64,000 nucleotides of DNA, from the NCBI RefSeq assembly GCF_900116875.1, contig NZ_FPCC01000002.1:124001-188000 (forward strand), written 5' to 3'. Numbering within the stretch: the stretch's first letter is position 1; each line of letters opens with the position of its first letter. The position numbers were made by a program, and so were the translations under genes. Source of the DNA: Butyrivibrio sp. INlla21 (GTDB lineage: Bacteria; Bacillota; Clostridia; Lachnospirales; Lachnospiraceae). Under the pieces are notes generated by a model, which did not search any database, was not told the origin of the DNA, and worked only from the letters and a program-made list of their open reading frames with translations. Shown here piece after piece: positions 30,749-38,383 of this stretch.

Positions 30749-30784
30749 ATACCGCCTGGCTTCACGGCCGGGCGGTATTTTTTT
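30749..30784 (+). terminator. Rho-independent terminator of metY
   Basis: ATACCGCCTGGC pairs with GCCGGGCGGTAT over a TTCACG loop, followed by T7. Confidence 0.9.
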
Positions 30785-30854
30785 CGGCAAACTTGCGCCT
30801 GTGTGGTACAATATATCTTGTAATTCATAAAACGCTTAATAGGAGGAAAAAGAG

Positions 30855-31454
30855 ATGAAGAATAAATTTCTTGTTGCGCTGATGACAGGCTGCGTTCTTG
30901 CTATGGCTGTCGGATGCACATCTCAGGAAGAAACTGCGACAGATGCAGGCTTTGAGGAAATGGCTCCTGAATTTGCTACAGATGAGAGCCAGGCGCAGAC
31001 CGAATCTGAGCCGGAAGAAACAGCCGAAGCTCCCGCAGAGGAATCTAAGGAGACTGCAGAGGATACTCAGCAGAGCGCAAGTTCAGATATTGCAGACGGT
31101 ACATGGAGCGCATATCTTGATAACACAAGAAAAGATGACGCAGGTAAAGTAGGAGAAGTAGGAGAGCCGATGAGCATCATTTATGATGGCGGATTAGAAG
31201 GCGACGTGCTTAGCGTAGTCGGAGTGCTTGCTCCCGATCCTTACGATCCCACAGGATTTACTGCTGATGGCTCACATGCACTTAAGCTTACAGATTCAAC
31301 CGAGTTCGTTATGAGCGGCGGAGATACAGGTCCTGAGACGGTTACTAAGGAAGAATTCGGAGAGCATTTCAAGAATTGTCTTGGCTCAGGCGGACTTGCC
31401 TTTGAAGTAGTGATCGAGGGCGGTGCAGTTAAGAAAGTGACCATTTCAGCGTAA
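30855..31454 (+). CDS. Small lipoprotein of unknown function
   Basis: The 199-residue protein has a signal peptide with lipobox AVGC (Cys near 21), an acidic Glu/Ala/Thr/Ser linker (about 23-75), and a C-terminal domain of about 120 residues (from DGTWSAYLD to VKKVTISA) that I do not recognise. It is probably beta-rich. AGGAGG precedes the ATG, and an extended -10 box (TGGTACAAT, 30804-30812) lies upstream. It shares its layout with the lipoproteins at 13366 and 26537. Confidence 0.75.
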   Translation: MKNKFLVALMTGCVLAMAVGCTSQEETATDAGFEEMAPEFATDESQAQTESEPEETAEAPAEESKETAEDTQQSASSDIADGTWSAYLDNTRKDDAGKVGEVGEPMSIIYDGGLEGDVLSVVGVLAPDPYDPTGFTADGSHALKLTDSTEFVMSGGDTGPETVTKEEFGEHFKNCLGSGGLAFEVVIEGGAVKKVTISA

Positions 31455-31496
31455 GCATAGCTTGCAATTTAATATTGATTATAATTTCAAATGTGA

Positions 31497-31536
31497 TCGG
31501 GTCTCCCAATGTAGGTATTGTGGAGACCTGATTTTG
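31497..31536 (+). terminator. Hairpin, probable terminator of the lipoprotein gene
   Basis: GGTCTCCCAAT pairs with ATTGTGGAGACC, followed by TGATTTTGT. The T run is short. The core is similar to the hairpin at 37466-37505. Confidence 0.5.
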
Positions 31537-31561
31537 TACATAACTTTGAGGACACAAATAA

Positions 31562-32695
31562 ATGCAATTTATTTTTTTCATATATTTTATCCTCCCCGTG
31601 ATCCTGTTTTGGGGCTCAAGGATAGCAGAAGAAGGCAAGTGGAATGATGGATTTCTTTCTCTGGAACAGTCCAAAGCTTTTCAGGGAATCTGCGTCGTTG
31701 CCATTGGCGTTCATCACATTTCTCAAAAGGTTTTTGCAAACCGGGAGGTTGCTGTATTTATCAGAAACATGCTGTCTCCCTTTGTTAATATCGGAGTTTT
31801 TTTGACCGCCGTATTTTTCTTTTTTAACGGATATGGTCTTTACAAGAGTTATATAAATAAGCCCGGTTACCTTGACAATTTTTTGAGAAAAAGACTGGTC
31901 GCACCTGTTGTGGCCTATTATGTAACGGGATGGATATTTCTTGCGATAAGAGTTTTGGTCGGAGAAGAAATGGGACGAAAACTCTTTTTGCTTCAGCTTA
32001 CAGGAGTTGTTCACAGCAGTCCTTACAGCTGGTATATAGTTGTTCTTTTAATTTTTTATGTGGCGTTTTATCTGGTGTTTAAGCGTGCCAAAAACGAACG
32101 CTCCGCAGTGATTCTTTTTACAATTATTGTATTTGCGTACATTGCGATATCTCTTTTTATCCCAAGAAATGATTATTTTATCAGAGGCGAGTGGTGGTAT
32201 AACTCTGTTTTCATGCTGCCTCTGGGTATGTTGTTTGCAAGAAACGAAGGTCGGATCATAGATCATGTAAAAAGACATTACGCCGTCTATCTCGTTATTC
32301 ATCTGATCTTTGCTTACCCTGCGTTTAGACTGTCTTATTTTGTATATAAAAAACTGGGCTATTTTTCTGCAAGCATTCCAAACGGCGTGATATACAAGTT
32401 CCTAAGTCTCTCGGCGCAAATGCTTGCATTATATGTGTTCATTGCTTGCATCCTTCTGATCGGAATGAATATAAGAATCGGAAACAAAGTTCTGGCATTC
32501 CTTGGAAAGTATACTCTTGAGATTTACCTTATCCACGGCATTTTCGTTGAGCTTTACGATCATGACTTTGCGGGAATTGCCCCTTCACCCCTTCCGATAG
32601 AAAAGGTCAGCTTCTATGCGCTCGCCGTGATCGCATCGACGCTCCCACTTGCGCTGCTCCTAAAGAAGCTTGAGAAGGTCGTTGCCGGGAAATAA
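31562..32695 (+). CDS. Acyltransferase family 3 (OafA/NolL-like) membrane protein
   Basis: This 377-residue protein has about ten transmembrane helices and the acyltransferase-3 opening LEQSKAFQGICVVAIGVHHISQ, in which the conserved His of the family is near residue 51. Other marks are FFFNGYGLYKSY and, near the C-terminus, FLGKYTLEIYLIHG. Enzymes of this family O-acetylate or otherwise acylate surface carbohydrates, peptidoglycan or lipids; the acceptor is unknown. TGAGGA lies 12 bases before the ATG. It opens the AT-rich segment that runs to 37.5 kb. Confidence 0.82.
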   Translation: MQFIFFIYFILPVILFWGSRIAEEGKWNDGFLSLEQSKAFQGICVVAIGVHHISQKVFANREVAVFIRNMLSPFVNIGVFLTAVFFFFNGYGLYKSYINKPGYLDNFLRKRLVAPVVAYYVTGWIFLAIRVLVGEEMGRKLFLLQLTGVVHSSPYSWYIVVLLIFYVAFYLVFKRAKNERSAVILFTIIVFAYIAISLFIPRNDYFIRGEWWYNSVFMLPLGMLFARNEGRIIDHVKRHYAVYLVIHLIFAYPAFRLSYFVYKKLGYFSASIPNGVIYKFLSLSAQMLALYVFIACILLIGMNIRIGNKVLAFLGKYTLEIYLIHGIFVELYDHDFAGIAPSPLPIEKVSFYALAVIASTLPLALLLKKLEKVVAGK

Positions 32696-32787
32696 GTTGT
32701 AGGGTGAGATGATTGCAACAAATGTGCAGGGATAAATGTTTATTAGATAAAGACATTGACCATGGTTGATTAAGAGGAGAGTATGAA

Positions 32788-33384
32788 ATGCGGGAGAAAA
32801 AATTATCCATAATATCAATTGCAGTTCAGGCACTGCTTTTTTATTTGATGACTTCAACCGGTAATATATCTTTTTTATTTATAGATGTTAGAAGTATCTT
32901 TATTCTTCTTGTGTGGGTAGGAGTTTTTGCGATAGTGGATTATACCTATACAAAAGAAATCAAGCATGCAATAAAAATGGGAATTATTTATACCGTTATA
33001 TGGGGAGCTGTTGGGAGCGGCGTGGAATATCTGTTATTTGCGCTGTTTAACAGGTTACCTGATATAGTGACCGGTGCATGGTATGGTGTACAGAATGTTC
33101 TGTGCTTAGGCAGTGCGTTGGCAGTTAGCTTTTATTTTTTCTCCGGACGAAAAAAGATAAATAAGTTGATAGTAGTGGCAATGGTTGCCGTGTTTATCGT
33201 ATTTATTATAACAGTGAATTATATTATTCAGAATGTACCAACTGATTTTTCGGGTCACGTTTTTAATATTATGTCAATGATTGTATATCATCCTCAGGAC
33301 ATTGCGCTAAAGAGGGTCTCGGCAATATTCTACGGTATTGAAGGCGTGCTGAGTTGTATATGTTTTGGGAAGGGGAATAAATAA
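32788..33384 (+). CDS. Integral membrane protein of unknown function
   Basis: The 198-residue protein has about six hydrophobic segments (around 10-27, 31-50, 65-90, 100-120, 127-150 and 165-195) and no soluble domain or motif that I recognise. GGAG lies nine bases before ATG 32788; an out-of-frame ATG at 32783 leads nowhere. The bases around its stop (33361-33383) are repeated almost exactly at 35064-35085. Confidence 0.6.
   Translation: MREKKLSIISIAVQALLFYLMTSTGNISFLFIDVRSIFILLVWVGVFAIVDYTYTKEIKHAIKMGIIYTVIWGAVGSGVEYLLFALFNRLPDIVTGAWYGVQNVLCLGSALAVSFYFFSGRKKINKLIVVAMVAVFIVFIITVNYIIQNVPTDFSGHVFNIMSMIVYHPQDIALKRVSAIFYGIEGVLSCICFGKGNK
33361..33383 (+). repeat. Short direct repeat, copy 1 (partner at 35064-35085)
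   Basis: TGTTTTGGGAAGGGGAATAA plus ATA is repeated at 35064-35085 with one G missing. The two copies flank the ATPase gene and its palindrome. A second shared string, TATGAATAGTAGTGATG, follows at 33394-33410 and recurs at 35706-35722. Confidence 0.6.
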
Positions 33385-33462
33385 TTGCAAATGTATGAAT
33401 AGTAGTGATGCGATAGTATATATCAGAGTTTTTGGCGATGATTTAATCTATAAAGATTAAAG

Positions 33463-33498
33463 GAGACAGTCAGAATGATGAATCATTCTGATTGTCTC
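33463..33498 (-). terminator. Hairpin at the end of the DUF234-type ATPase gene
   Basis: GAGACAGTCAGAATGAT pairs with ATCATTCTGATTGTCTC and overlaps the stop codon. The T run on the minus strand is poor (CTTTAATCTTT), so its efficiency as terminator is uncertain. Confidence 0.5.
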
Positions 33499-34882
33499 AC
33501 AGAGTCTTTAAAAACACATTGTTCTTACTTTTGGCAAATTCAAGCAGTTCCTTGGTGAAGCCGCTTTTGGAATATATCACGAAGTACTCATTTCTATTAT
33601 CTTTTTTCCAATTGACTGCGGGGGATTTTTTTTGGAGATTTTCAAGTGTTTCCATTCCTTTTTTGTTTTTAGAATATTTGCATTCTCCAAATACAATATC
33701 CGTACCGACCGAATCATATGCAAGGATGTCAATCTCGACATCTTTTGATCCCCACCATCTTCCGACACGATTGAATGAAACGCCTTCAGAGAGAAGACTC
33801 CATACATCGTTTCTGCAAATGTCTTCATACACATATGAAACGTGATTATCAATAAAATTGTTCTTTATCTTATCCTCTACATAGTTTGAATGCCCTGATT
33901 CCAGCATGCTTTTGTTTGGATAAACAAACTTAAACCAGAATGAAATGAAATTATCCTTGATTTGGTACAATCCCATTTTGCTCTTTTCGGGATTCTCTTC
34001 TGTGATAGGAACTTCTCTTTCAACAATGTCCAGATCAATAAGCGTTTTCAGATATGAAGTCAGATTTGATTGAGATACTCCTAATGCAGATGAAATCTTG
34101 CTTAGCTTATGATTTCCCGCAGCTATTGTTTTTAACACGGAAAAATAACTTCCTATCTCCGTGACTTCTTTTTGAAGTAAGAACTCCGGTTCTGCGTACA
34201 AGAATGATCCTGTTGCTAAGATGTTTTCGTTTATTGATCTGTATATGTTCTTTTTTGTGTCAAAAAGTTCTATGTATTTAGGTACGCCACCCGTTACGGC
34301 GTATTGCTGTATCTGTTCTTCAAGTGATAATGACTCATTAAATTCGTGGTAAAAAGAAAAATCGATCTGTTTTAACTTTATTTGAGCGGTTCTACGGCCA
34401 TAAAGAGGAGAGTCATAGTTCAAAACCTGTGATGTCATCATGTTGATCAAAGAACCGCATAAGATAAGCATCACATTAGACTTGAGCAATATTTCATCCC
34501 AGGCTTTTTGCATGATGGAAGGGAACGCTTTATTGGCTTTGCATAGATATTGAAATTCATCAATTACAAGCACGATACGTTCTTTTTTTGCTTCATCAGC
34601 TATTATTTTAAATAGTGGTGTCCACGAATCCAAAGAGGCACTTGCCAATAGTTCGTTATTATATTTCTCGGCTATAAGCTGTCTAAATGTATTTCTGTTT
34701 TCTGATTCATTCTCCTCGGTTGCCAAAAAATATATTGAGTTCTTATTTTTACAGAAATGGCTGATGAGCGTAGTTTTACCAACCCTGCGTCTTCCGTATA
34801 AAACTACAAAGGAGGCAGAGTTTCTTGAGTATTCATTTTCCAATGTTTTCAGTTCATCAATTCTATCTATGAATGTGGACAT
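33497..34882 (-). CDS. Archaeal-type AAA ATPase with C-terminal DUF234/PD-(D/E)XK nuclease-like domain
   Basis: This 461-residue protein has an ATPase domain (about 1-250) with Walker A GRRRVGKTT (30-38) and Walker B LVIDEFQYL (near 105). A winged-helix region (about 255-310) is followed by a C-terminal DUF234-like domain, where VEIDILAYD...FGECKY gives the D-E-x-K arrangement of restriction-type nucleases. Such proteins are scattered in Firmicutes, Bacteroides and archaea and their role is not established; defence or element maintenance has been suggested by fold only. GAGGT precedes the ATG, and a 58-base palindrome lies immediately upstream. Base composition is AT-rich relative to flanking housekeeping genes. 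Confidence 0.82.
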   Translation of the reverse strand: MSTFIDRIDELKTLENEYSRNSASFVVLYGRRRVGKTTLISHFCKNKNSIYFLATEENESENRNTFRQLIAEKYNNELLASASLDSWTPLFKIIADEAKKERIVLVIDEFQYLCKANKAFPSIMQKAWDEILLKSNVMLILCGSLINMMTSQVLNYDSPLYGRRTAQIKLKQIDFSFYHEFNESLSLEEQIQQYAVTGGVPKYIELFDTKKNIYRSINENILATGSFLYAEPEFLLQKEVTEIGSYFSVLKTIAAGNHKLSKISSALGVSQSNLTSYLKTLIDLDIVEREVPITEENPEKSKMGLYQIKDNFISFWFKFVYPNKSMLESGHSNYVEDKIKNNFIDNHVSYVYEDICRNDVWSLLSEGVSFNRVGRWWGSKDVEIDILAYDSVGTDIVFGECKYSKNKKGMETLENLQKKSPAVNWKKDNRNEYFVIYSKSGFTKELLEFAKSKNNVFLKTL

Positions 34883-34894
34883 AGTAGATACCTC

Positions 34895-34952
34895 AAAAGT
34901 TATATTTGTAATTATTATAATTCAAATTATTATAATTGTAAATATAACTTTT
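34895..34952. repeat. AT-rich inverted repeat with internal direct repeats upstream of the ATPase gene
   Basis: AAAAGTTATATTT (34895-34907) and AAATATAACTTTT (34940-34952) form perfect 13-base arms. Between them ATTATTATAATT occurs twice in the same direction (34911-34922 and 34926-34937). It lies 13 bases before the ATPase start codon and is probably the operator of that gene, possibly bound by its own winged-helix domain. Confidence 0.7.
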
Positions 34953-35063
34953 GCTTATAATTCAAAAGTAAGCATATTATTTCCTTTACACATAATGAAT
35001 TCTTAGATAATCTGTTAATAACATATATTTGATTGCATTTGCTATTATGATGATATTATAAAA

Positions 35064-35085
35064 TGTTTTGGAAGGGGAATAAATA
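35064..35085 (+). repeat. Short direct repeat, copy 2 (partner at 33361-33383)
   Basis: TGTTTTGGAAGGGGAATAAATA matches copy 1 except for one missing G. In copy 1 it covers the end of a coding region; here it is the 5' untranslated region of the next gene, so it supplies the ribosome site AAGGGGA. Confidence 0.6.
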
Positions 35086-35091
35086 CGACTG

Positions 35092-35646
35092 ATGATTGCA
35101 TTATTGCTTTTAGGAATTTCTTTATTTGCATTCGGTATAGTATTTGTTCTTTTGTGGCTGATACTGTGTCTGCCAAGCAATAACAGATCGGTAAAATGCA
35201 CCGAGCATACTGAAGGAACGGTGATACGTTTTTACTCGGGAGATTCGATTGACATCGCGCTTCCTGTGGTTGAGTACTATGTGGCCGGTAAAAGATATAA
35301 AGTAGTCGGTCCGAAATTCAAGGGAATAAAATTCAAAGAAATACCGGATCCATTCGATAAACATGCTGTTTCGGAGGAATCCAATCTTACTACAAGAGAA
35401 GATCTTCCTGATGTATTGAAGGTTACTTATTACGATCATAAGCTGATGAATAAGCACAAAGATCCGATCTTCGAGCTTTATCCCATCGGAAGTTTGGCGC
35501 CTGTTTACTACAATCCCGATAAGCCTAAGATGGCTTATGTTCAGAGATGCATTACTTATGGCGCCGGATTCAAGATTATGTTTGTCTCGGGAATCATTAT
35601 GAGCGTTGTTGGGATTGTGCTGTTTTTGGCTTACTTTGTTATTTAA
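35092..35646 (+). CDS. DUF3592-type membrane protein
   Basis: The 184-residue protein has two transmembrane helices, at residues 3-26 and about 160-182, around an extracytoplasmic beta-rich middle region. GTVIRFYSG...LPVVEYYVAGKRYKV is followed by VYYNPDKPKMAYV, the pattern of DUF3592 proteins. Their function is unknown. The ribosome site AAGGGGA comes from the short repeat at 35064-35085. Confidence 0.65.
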   Translation: MIALLLLGISLFAFGIVFVLLWLILCLPSNNRSVKCTEHTEGTVIRFYSGDSIDIALPVVEYYVAGKRYKVVGPKFKGIKFKEIPDPFDKHAVSEESNLTTREDLPDVLKVTYYDHKLMNKHKDPIFELYPIGSLAPVYYNPDKPKMAYVQRCITYGAGFKIMFVSGIIMSVVGIVLFLAYFVI

Positions 35647-35706
35647 ATATGGATGGAAAATGATTAGTCATTATGTGATGTTCAAACATGAATTACGAAG
35701 GAATAT

Positions 35707-35988
35707 ATGAATAGTAGTGATGTGATTTATTTGTGTAGACTTAAAAAACTGAGGCTTCTTAATGGGAAAGATATGAATCTTTCAGATATGTCCTTTGAAT
35801 TTTAGAAAGACTGTAATAAGCTCCGTTGCAGATATGTGGACAGTTCTCTGCTTTCTGTAGCTGTTCTGGTGTGTATGATAAATCTTTTTTTATTTACTTA
35901 TATGCATTATAATATGGGTATACAAAGCGAATTCATCTGATCCCCTATTTTTTGGGTCGGAATGATTTTCGCTTTTGTATTATCCTGA
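35707..35988 (+). pseudogene. Possible decayed small membrane-protein ORF
   Basis: Starting at ATG 35707 the frame reads MNSSDVIYLCRLKKLR and so on, is broken by TAG at 35803-35805, continues through a hydrophobic stretch (SLLSVAVLVCMINLFLFTY), meets TGA at 35938-35940, and continues with FWVGMIFAFVLS to TGA at 35986-35988. Two hydrophobic segments in one frame interrupted by stops suggest a degraded gene. A sister remnant starting MNSSDAIVYIR lies at 33395. The rest of the gap to 36091 shows nothing I can support. Confidence 0.35.
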
Positions 35989-36091
35989 TTATTTCATAAT
36001 CATTCACTAAAATGGTTATATTTACAAAGTAGGTATGTTCTCCATTCGATAACCCCAAAATTATTCAACAAAACGATGAGCAGTGGTCTTA

Positions 36092-37351
36092 TCAATTCAG
36101 AATATTCCAATAATCACTTGATGTTGTGCGCTGAGGGGCATTCCATATATTCTTAACCTTTTGGATAAAGCCCACTTTTTTAGGCGGGACAATTTCTTTT
36201 TCTTCCGGCTTAACGGGAGTTGTGTCATCGGGACGGATAAAAGCCTTGGATACAATAGCTGCAATATTGATCTTATCCTCATCAGCAACATAACATCCTT
36301 GTACCCTTATCGGCTTATTACCGCCTTTTTTGATGAGCATATCACCTTTTCCAAATAACTTTTCTGCACCTGTCTCATCCATGATAATCCGGGACTCCCT
36401 AGAGTTTGTTGTGTTAAGCGCGATTCTGAATGGGATGTTTGCCTTGATAAGACCTGTTACAACATCAACCCTTGGTGACTGCGTTCCGATGATAAGATGG
36501 ATTCCACAAGCCCTTGCTTTTTGAGCGAGTCTGACAACATAATCTTCAACACCTGGATTCTTAAGGATGAGATCAGCAAACTCGTCAATGATACATACTA
36601 TTCTTGAAAGTTTATGTCCGTTCTCAATATACTCATCAATATCATCACAGTTATTCTTGGCGAACAATGCATATCTGTTTTCCATAGAGTCACACAGGGA
36701 AGAGAGAAGATTAAAAGCTTCATCCTCATCACTGATGATTGACACGGGAGTATTCTTATACTTGTTAAATTCAGTCCCTTTCATGTCTATAACCTTGATT
36801 ATTGTGCGGACATTTATTTTGGTTGATGAGTCTTTGGCATACACATTATGCATGAGCAGCGATGCAACAATAGAATGTAAAGTCTCAGACTTACCACTTC
36901 CCGTTGTGCCTGCAATGAGCATGTGAGGTGCTTTTGCAATGTCAGTGAACACGGGGTTACCGTTTAAGTCTTGACCTAAAACCACGGAAGTCATTGATGA
37001 TCTGATGTGAAATTCCGGCGTGTAGAGTTTACCAAAAGGAACGATGTTAAATTTACCCCTGCGCTCGATAACAAGCGTGTCCTCAGTCTGAAAGTAGGAG
37101 ATGTTATCTGTCTTAAGAGCAACCAATAATGTACGCTCGATGGCTTTTCTTGCCCTTAAAATCTTACCGTTAATTTTTATATCTAAGGGGAGGTTGATAA
37201 TATAGCGTACAACCTGAGAACCTTCTTTAACGTCATTAACTTTAAGACCATATTCCTCAAATACTTTATTGATATTCTCAATATCTTGGGATTTATGCGG
37301 ATATTCGTTATGTGAATAATTTGTTTTAAGAATTAGGTTTCTGAATGCCAT
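36092..37351 (-). CDS. Stand-alone FtsK/SpoIIIE-type ATPase without membrane domain
   Basis: The 419-residue protein lacks the N-terminal membrane part and the C-terminal gamma DNA-reading domain of chromosomal FtsK. Residues 25-140 resemble the FtsK alpha-type domain. Walker A is GTTGSGKSE (148-156), Walker B is VCIIDEFADLI (near 250), followed by the FtsK signature LAQKARACGIHLIIGTQSPRVDVVTG. Such short translocases occur in integrative and conjugative elements and in plasmids for DNA transfer or segregation. No relaxase, integrase or other conjugation gene is in the window. GAGG precedes the ATG. Confidence 0.82.
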   Translation of the reverse strand: MAFRNLILKTNYSHNEYPHKSQDIENINKVFEEYGLKVNDVKEGSQVVRYIINLPLDIKINGKILRARKAIERTLLVALKTDNISYFQTEDTLVIERRGKFNIVPFGKLYTPEFHIRSSMTSVVLGQDLNGNPVFTDIAKAPHMLIAGTTGSGKSETLHSIVASLLMHNVYAKDSSTKINVRTIIKVIDMKGTEFNKYKNTPVSIISDEDEAFNLLSSLCDSMENRYALFAKNNCDDIDEYIENGHKLSRIVCIIDEFADLILKNPGVEDYVVRLAQKARACGIHLIIGTQSPRVDVVTGLIKANIPFRIALNTTNSRESRIIMDETGAEKLFGKGDMLIKKGGNKPIRVQGCYVADEDKINIAAIVSKAFIRPDDTTPVKPEEKEIVPPKKVGFIQKVKNIWNAPQRTTSSDYWNILN

Positions 37352-37465
37352 GTTATTAACCTCAATTTTTTAATAAGCGACTGATTTTTGTTTATAATTG
37401 TGCTTTCATTGTACGTTTTATTGTGAACTATTGCAATGATATATAGTAGCTAAGTGAAGTGAGTC

Positions 37466-37505
37466 GGTCTCATCTCCCAATCTTGTGGAGATGAGACCTT
37501 TTTTA
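37466..37505 (+). terminator. Orphan rho-independent terminator before the SOS promoter
   Basis: GGTCTCATCTCC pairs with GGAGATGAGACC over a CAATCTTGT loop and is followed by T7 on the plus strand. No plus-strand gene precedes it for 1.8 kb, so it either insulates the SOS promoter or ends a short unannotated RNA. Confidence 0.8.
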
Positions 37506-37520
37506 TCCCATATCTTGCGG

Positions 37521-37576
37521 TTGAAAATACAAACAAATGTTCGTATAATAAAGGTGAAGAAACGAACAAATGTTTG
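37521..37576 (+). promoter_or_regulatory. SOS promoter with two LexA boxes
   Basis: TTGAAA (37521-37526) and TATAAT (37544-37549) are 17 bases apart. CAAACAAATGTTCG (37530-37543) fills the spacer, and CGAACAAATGTTTG (37563-37576) lies just after the start point. Each differs from the Firmicute LexA consensus CGAAC-N4-GTTCG at one base. The pair would shut the promoter off tightly until DNA damage. Confidence 0.8.
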
Positions 37577-37651
37577 TAAACGAGTCAGGAACAATAATCA
37601 GGGAAAAGATCAGTAGATTAGTACAACTCAACCGAAAGAGAGGGCTTTGAT

Positions 37652-37984
37652 ATGATATTGGCAGTTGATTTTGACGGAACATTAAGTCTTGGAGAGTGGC
37701 CGGAAGTTGGGCCTGCGAACGGGGCACTTATCACATATTTGAAAGAAAGACAGAACCTTGGCGACAAGCTCATACTGTGGACGTGCAGAGCGGGAGAAGC
37801 GCTTGCCGATGCGGTTGATTTTTGCAGCAGTAACGGGCTTGAGTTTGACGCCATCAATGACAATCTTCCCGAGATTACGGAGAAGTACGGCAACAACAGC
37901 AGGAAGATAAGTTGTGATCTGTACATAGACGACAGGGCAGTCGGTTGCACCGACGCCGCTGTGGAGTATGCGATTAAGCAGTAA
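37652..37984 (+). CDS. HAD-superfamily hydrolase (small phosphatase type), SOS-controlled
   Basis: The 110-residue protein starts AVDFDGTL with the HAD nucleophile Asp near residue 5, continues with LILWTCRAGE (motif II Thr), and ends with YIDDRAVG (motif IV acidic pair). It lacks a large cap domain, so it should act on large or exposed substrates, such as nucleotides or nucleic-acid ends; the family is common in phages and accessory regions. AGAGGG lies eight bases before the ATG. The two LexA boxes upstream imply a DNA-damage role. The 38003 gene may be co-transcribed. Confidence 0.85.
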   Translation: MILAVDFDGTLSLGEWPEVGPANGALITYLKERQNLGDKLILWTCRAGEALADAVDFCSSNGLEFDAINDNLPEITEKYGNNSRKISCDLYIDDRAVGCTDAAVEYAIKQ

Positions 37985-38002
37985 GGATGTGTTATATGAA
38001 CC

Positions 38003-38287
38003 ATGGGAAGAATAATTGATAAAGTAGATGTAATCTGTGAGCACAAGAGCGACGGGACCGTTATTCCGCTACGCTTTAGGCTTGTAAATGAGGATGGCGC
38101 CTACGAGGCTTACACGATAAAGGGATACCGCGAGATCCTTAAGAAGGGCTGCTACACAACACCGGACGGCGTCACGGTCAGCAGCAGAGACAAGATCTTC
38201 GAATGCCGCGTCCTCATCCTCGATATATACCGAACAGTCCGCCTGTATTTCAATACAGCCACCTGCGACTGGAAGCTCTCCGTGTAG
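38003..38287 (+). CDS. Small conserved-looking protein of unknown function
   Basis: The 94-residue protein (MGRIIDKVDVICEHKSDG) is mixed alpha/beta with the pattern IPLRFRLVNEDG.YEAYTIKGY and a C-terminal FNTATCDWKL. No signal peptide, membrane segment or known motif is visible. The start is weakly supported: no clear ribosome site lies before ATG 38003. It lies 18 bases after the HAD gene, so it may belong to the SOS transcript. I have no function to offer. Confidence 0.6.
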   Translation: MGRIIDKVDVICEHKSDGTVIPLRFRLVNEDGAYEAYTIKGYREILKKGCYTTPDGVTVSSRDKIFECRVLILDIYRTVRLYFNTATCDWKLSV

Positions 38288-38312
38288 AGCGGGTCCACCT
38301 CCGCAAAAGTAA

Positions 38313-38341
38313 TTGTACACCGCCTGCTCTTTGGTTATAAT
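38313..38341 (+). promoter_or_regulatory. Promoter of cbiA
   Basis: TTGTAC (38313-38318) and a consensus TATAAT (38336-38341) are 17 bases apart. Transcription would start near 38348, leaving a leader of about 36 bases, too short for a cobalamin riboswitch. Confidence 0.75.
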
Positions 38342-38383
38342 TATAGGAACAGCTTGTATATTACAGCAAAGGACGGACTCAAG

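Noticed and set aside
33497-37351. Integrative element with defined ends
   Set aside because: No integrase, relaxase or att-like repeat was seen; only the short internal repeats and AT-richness support foreign origin.
37570-37650. 26-codon ORF (MFVNESGTIIREK...) between the SOS promoter and the HAD gene
   Set aside because: Its ATG lies inside the second LexA box and the ribosome site is too distant; probably untranslated leader, though a leader peptide cannot be excluded.
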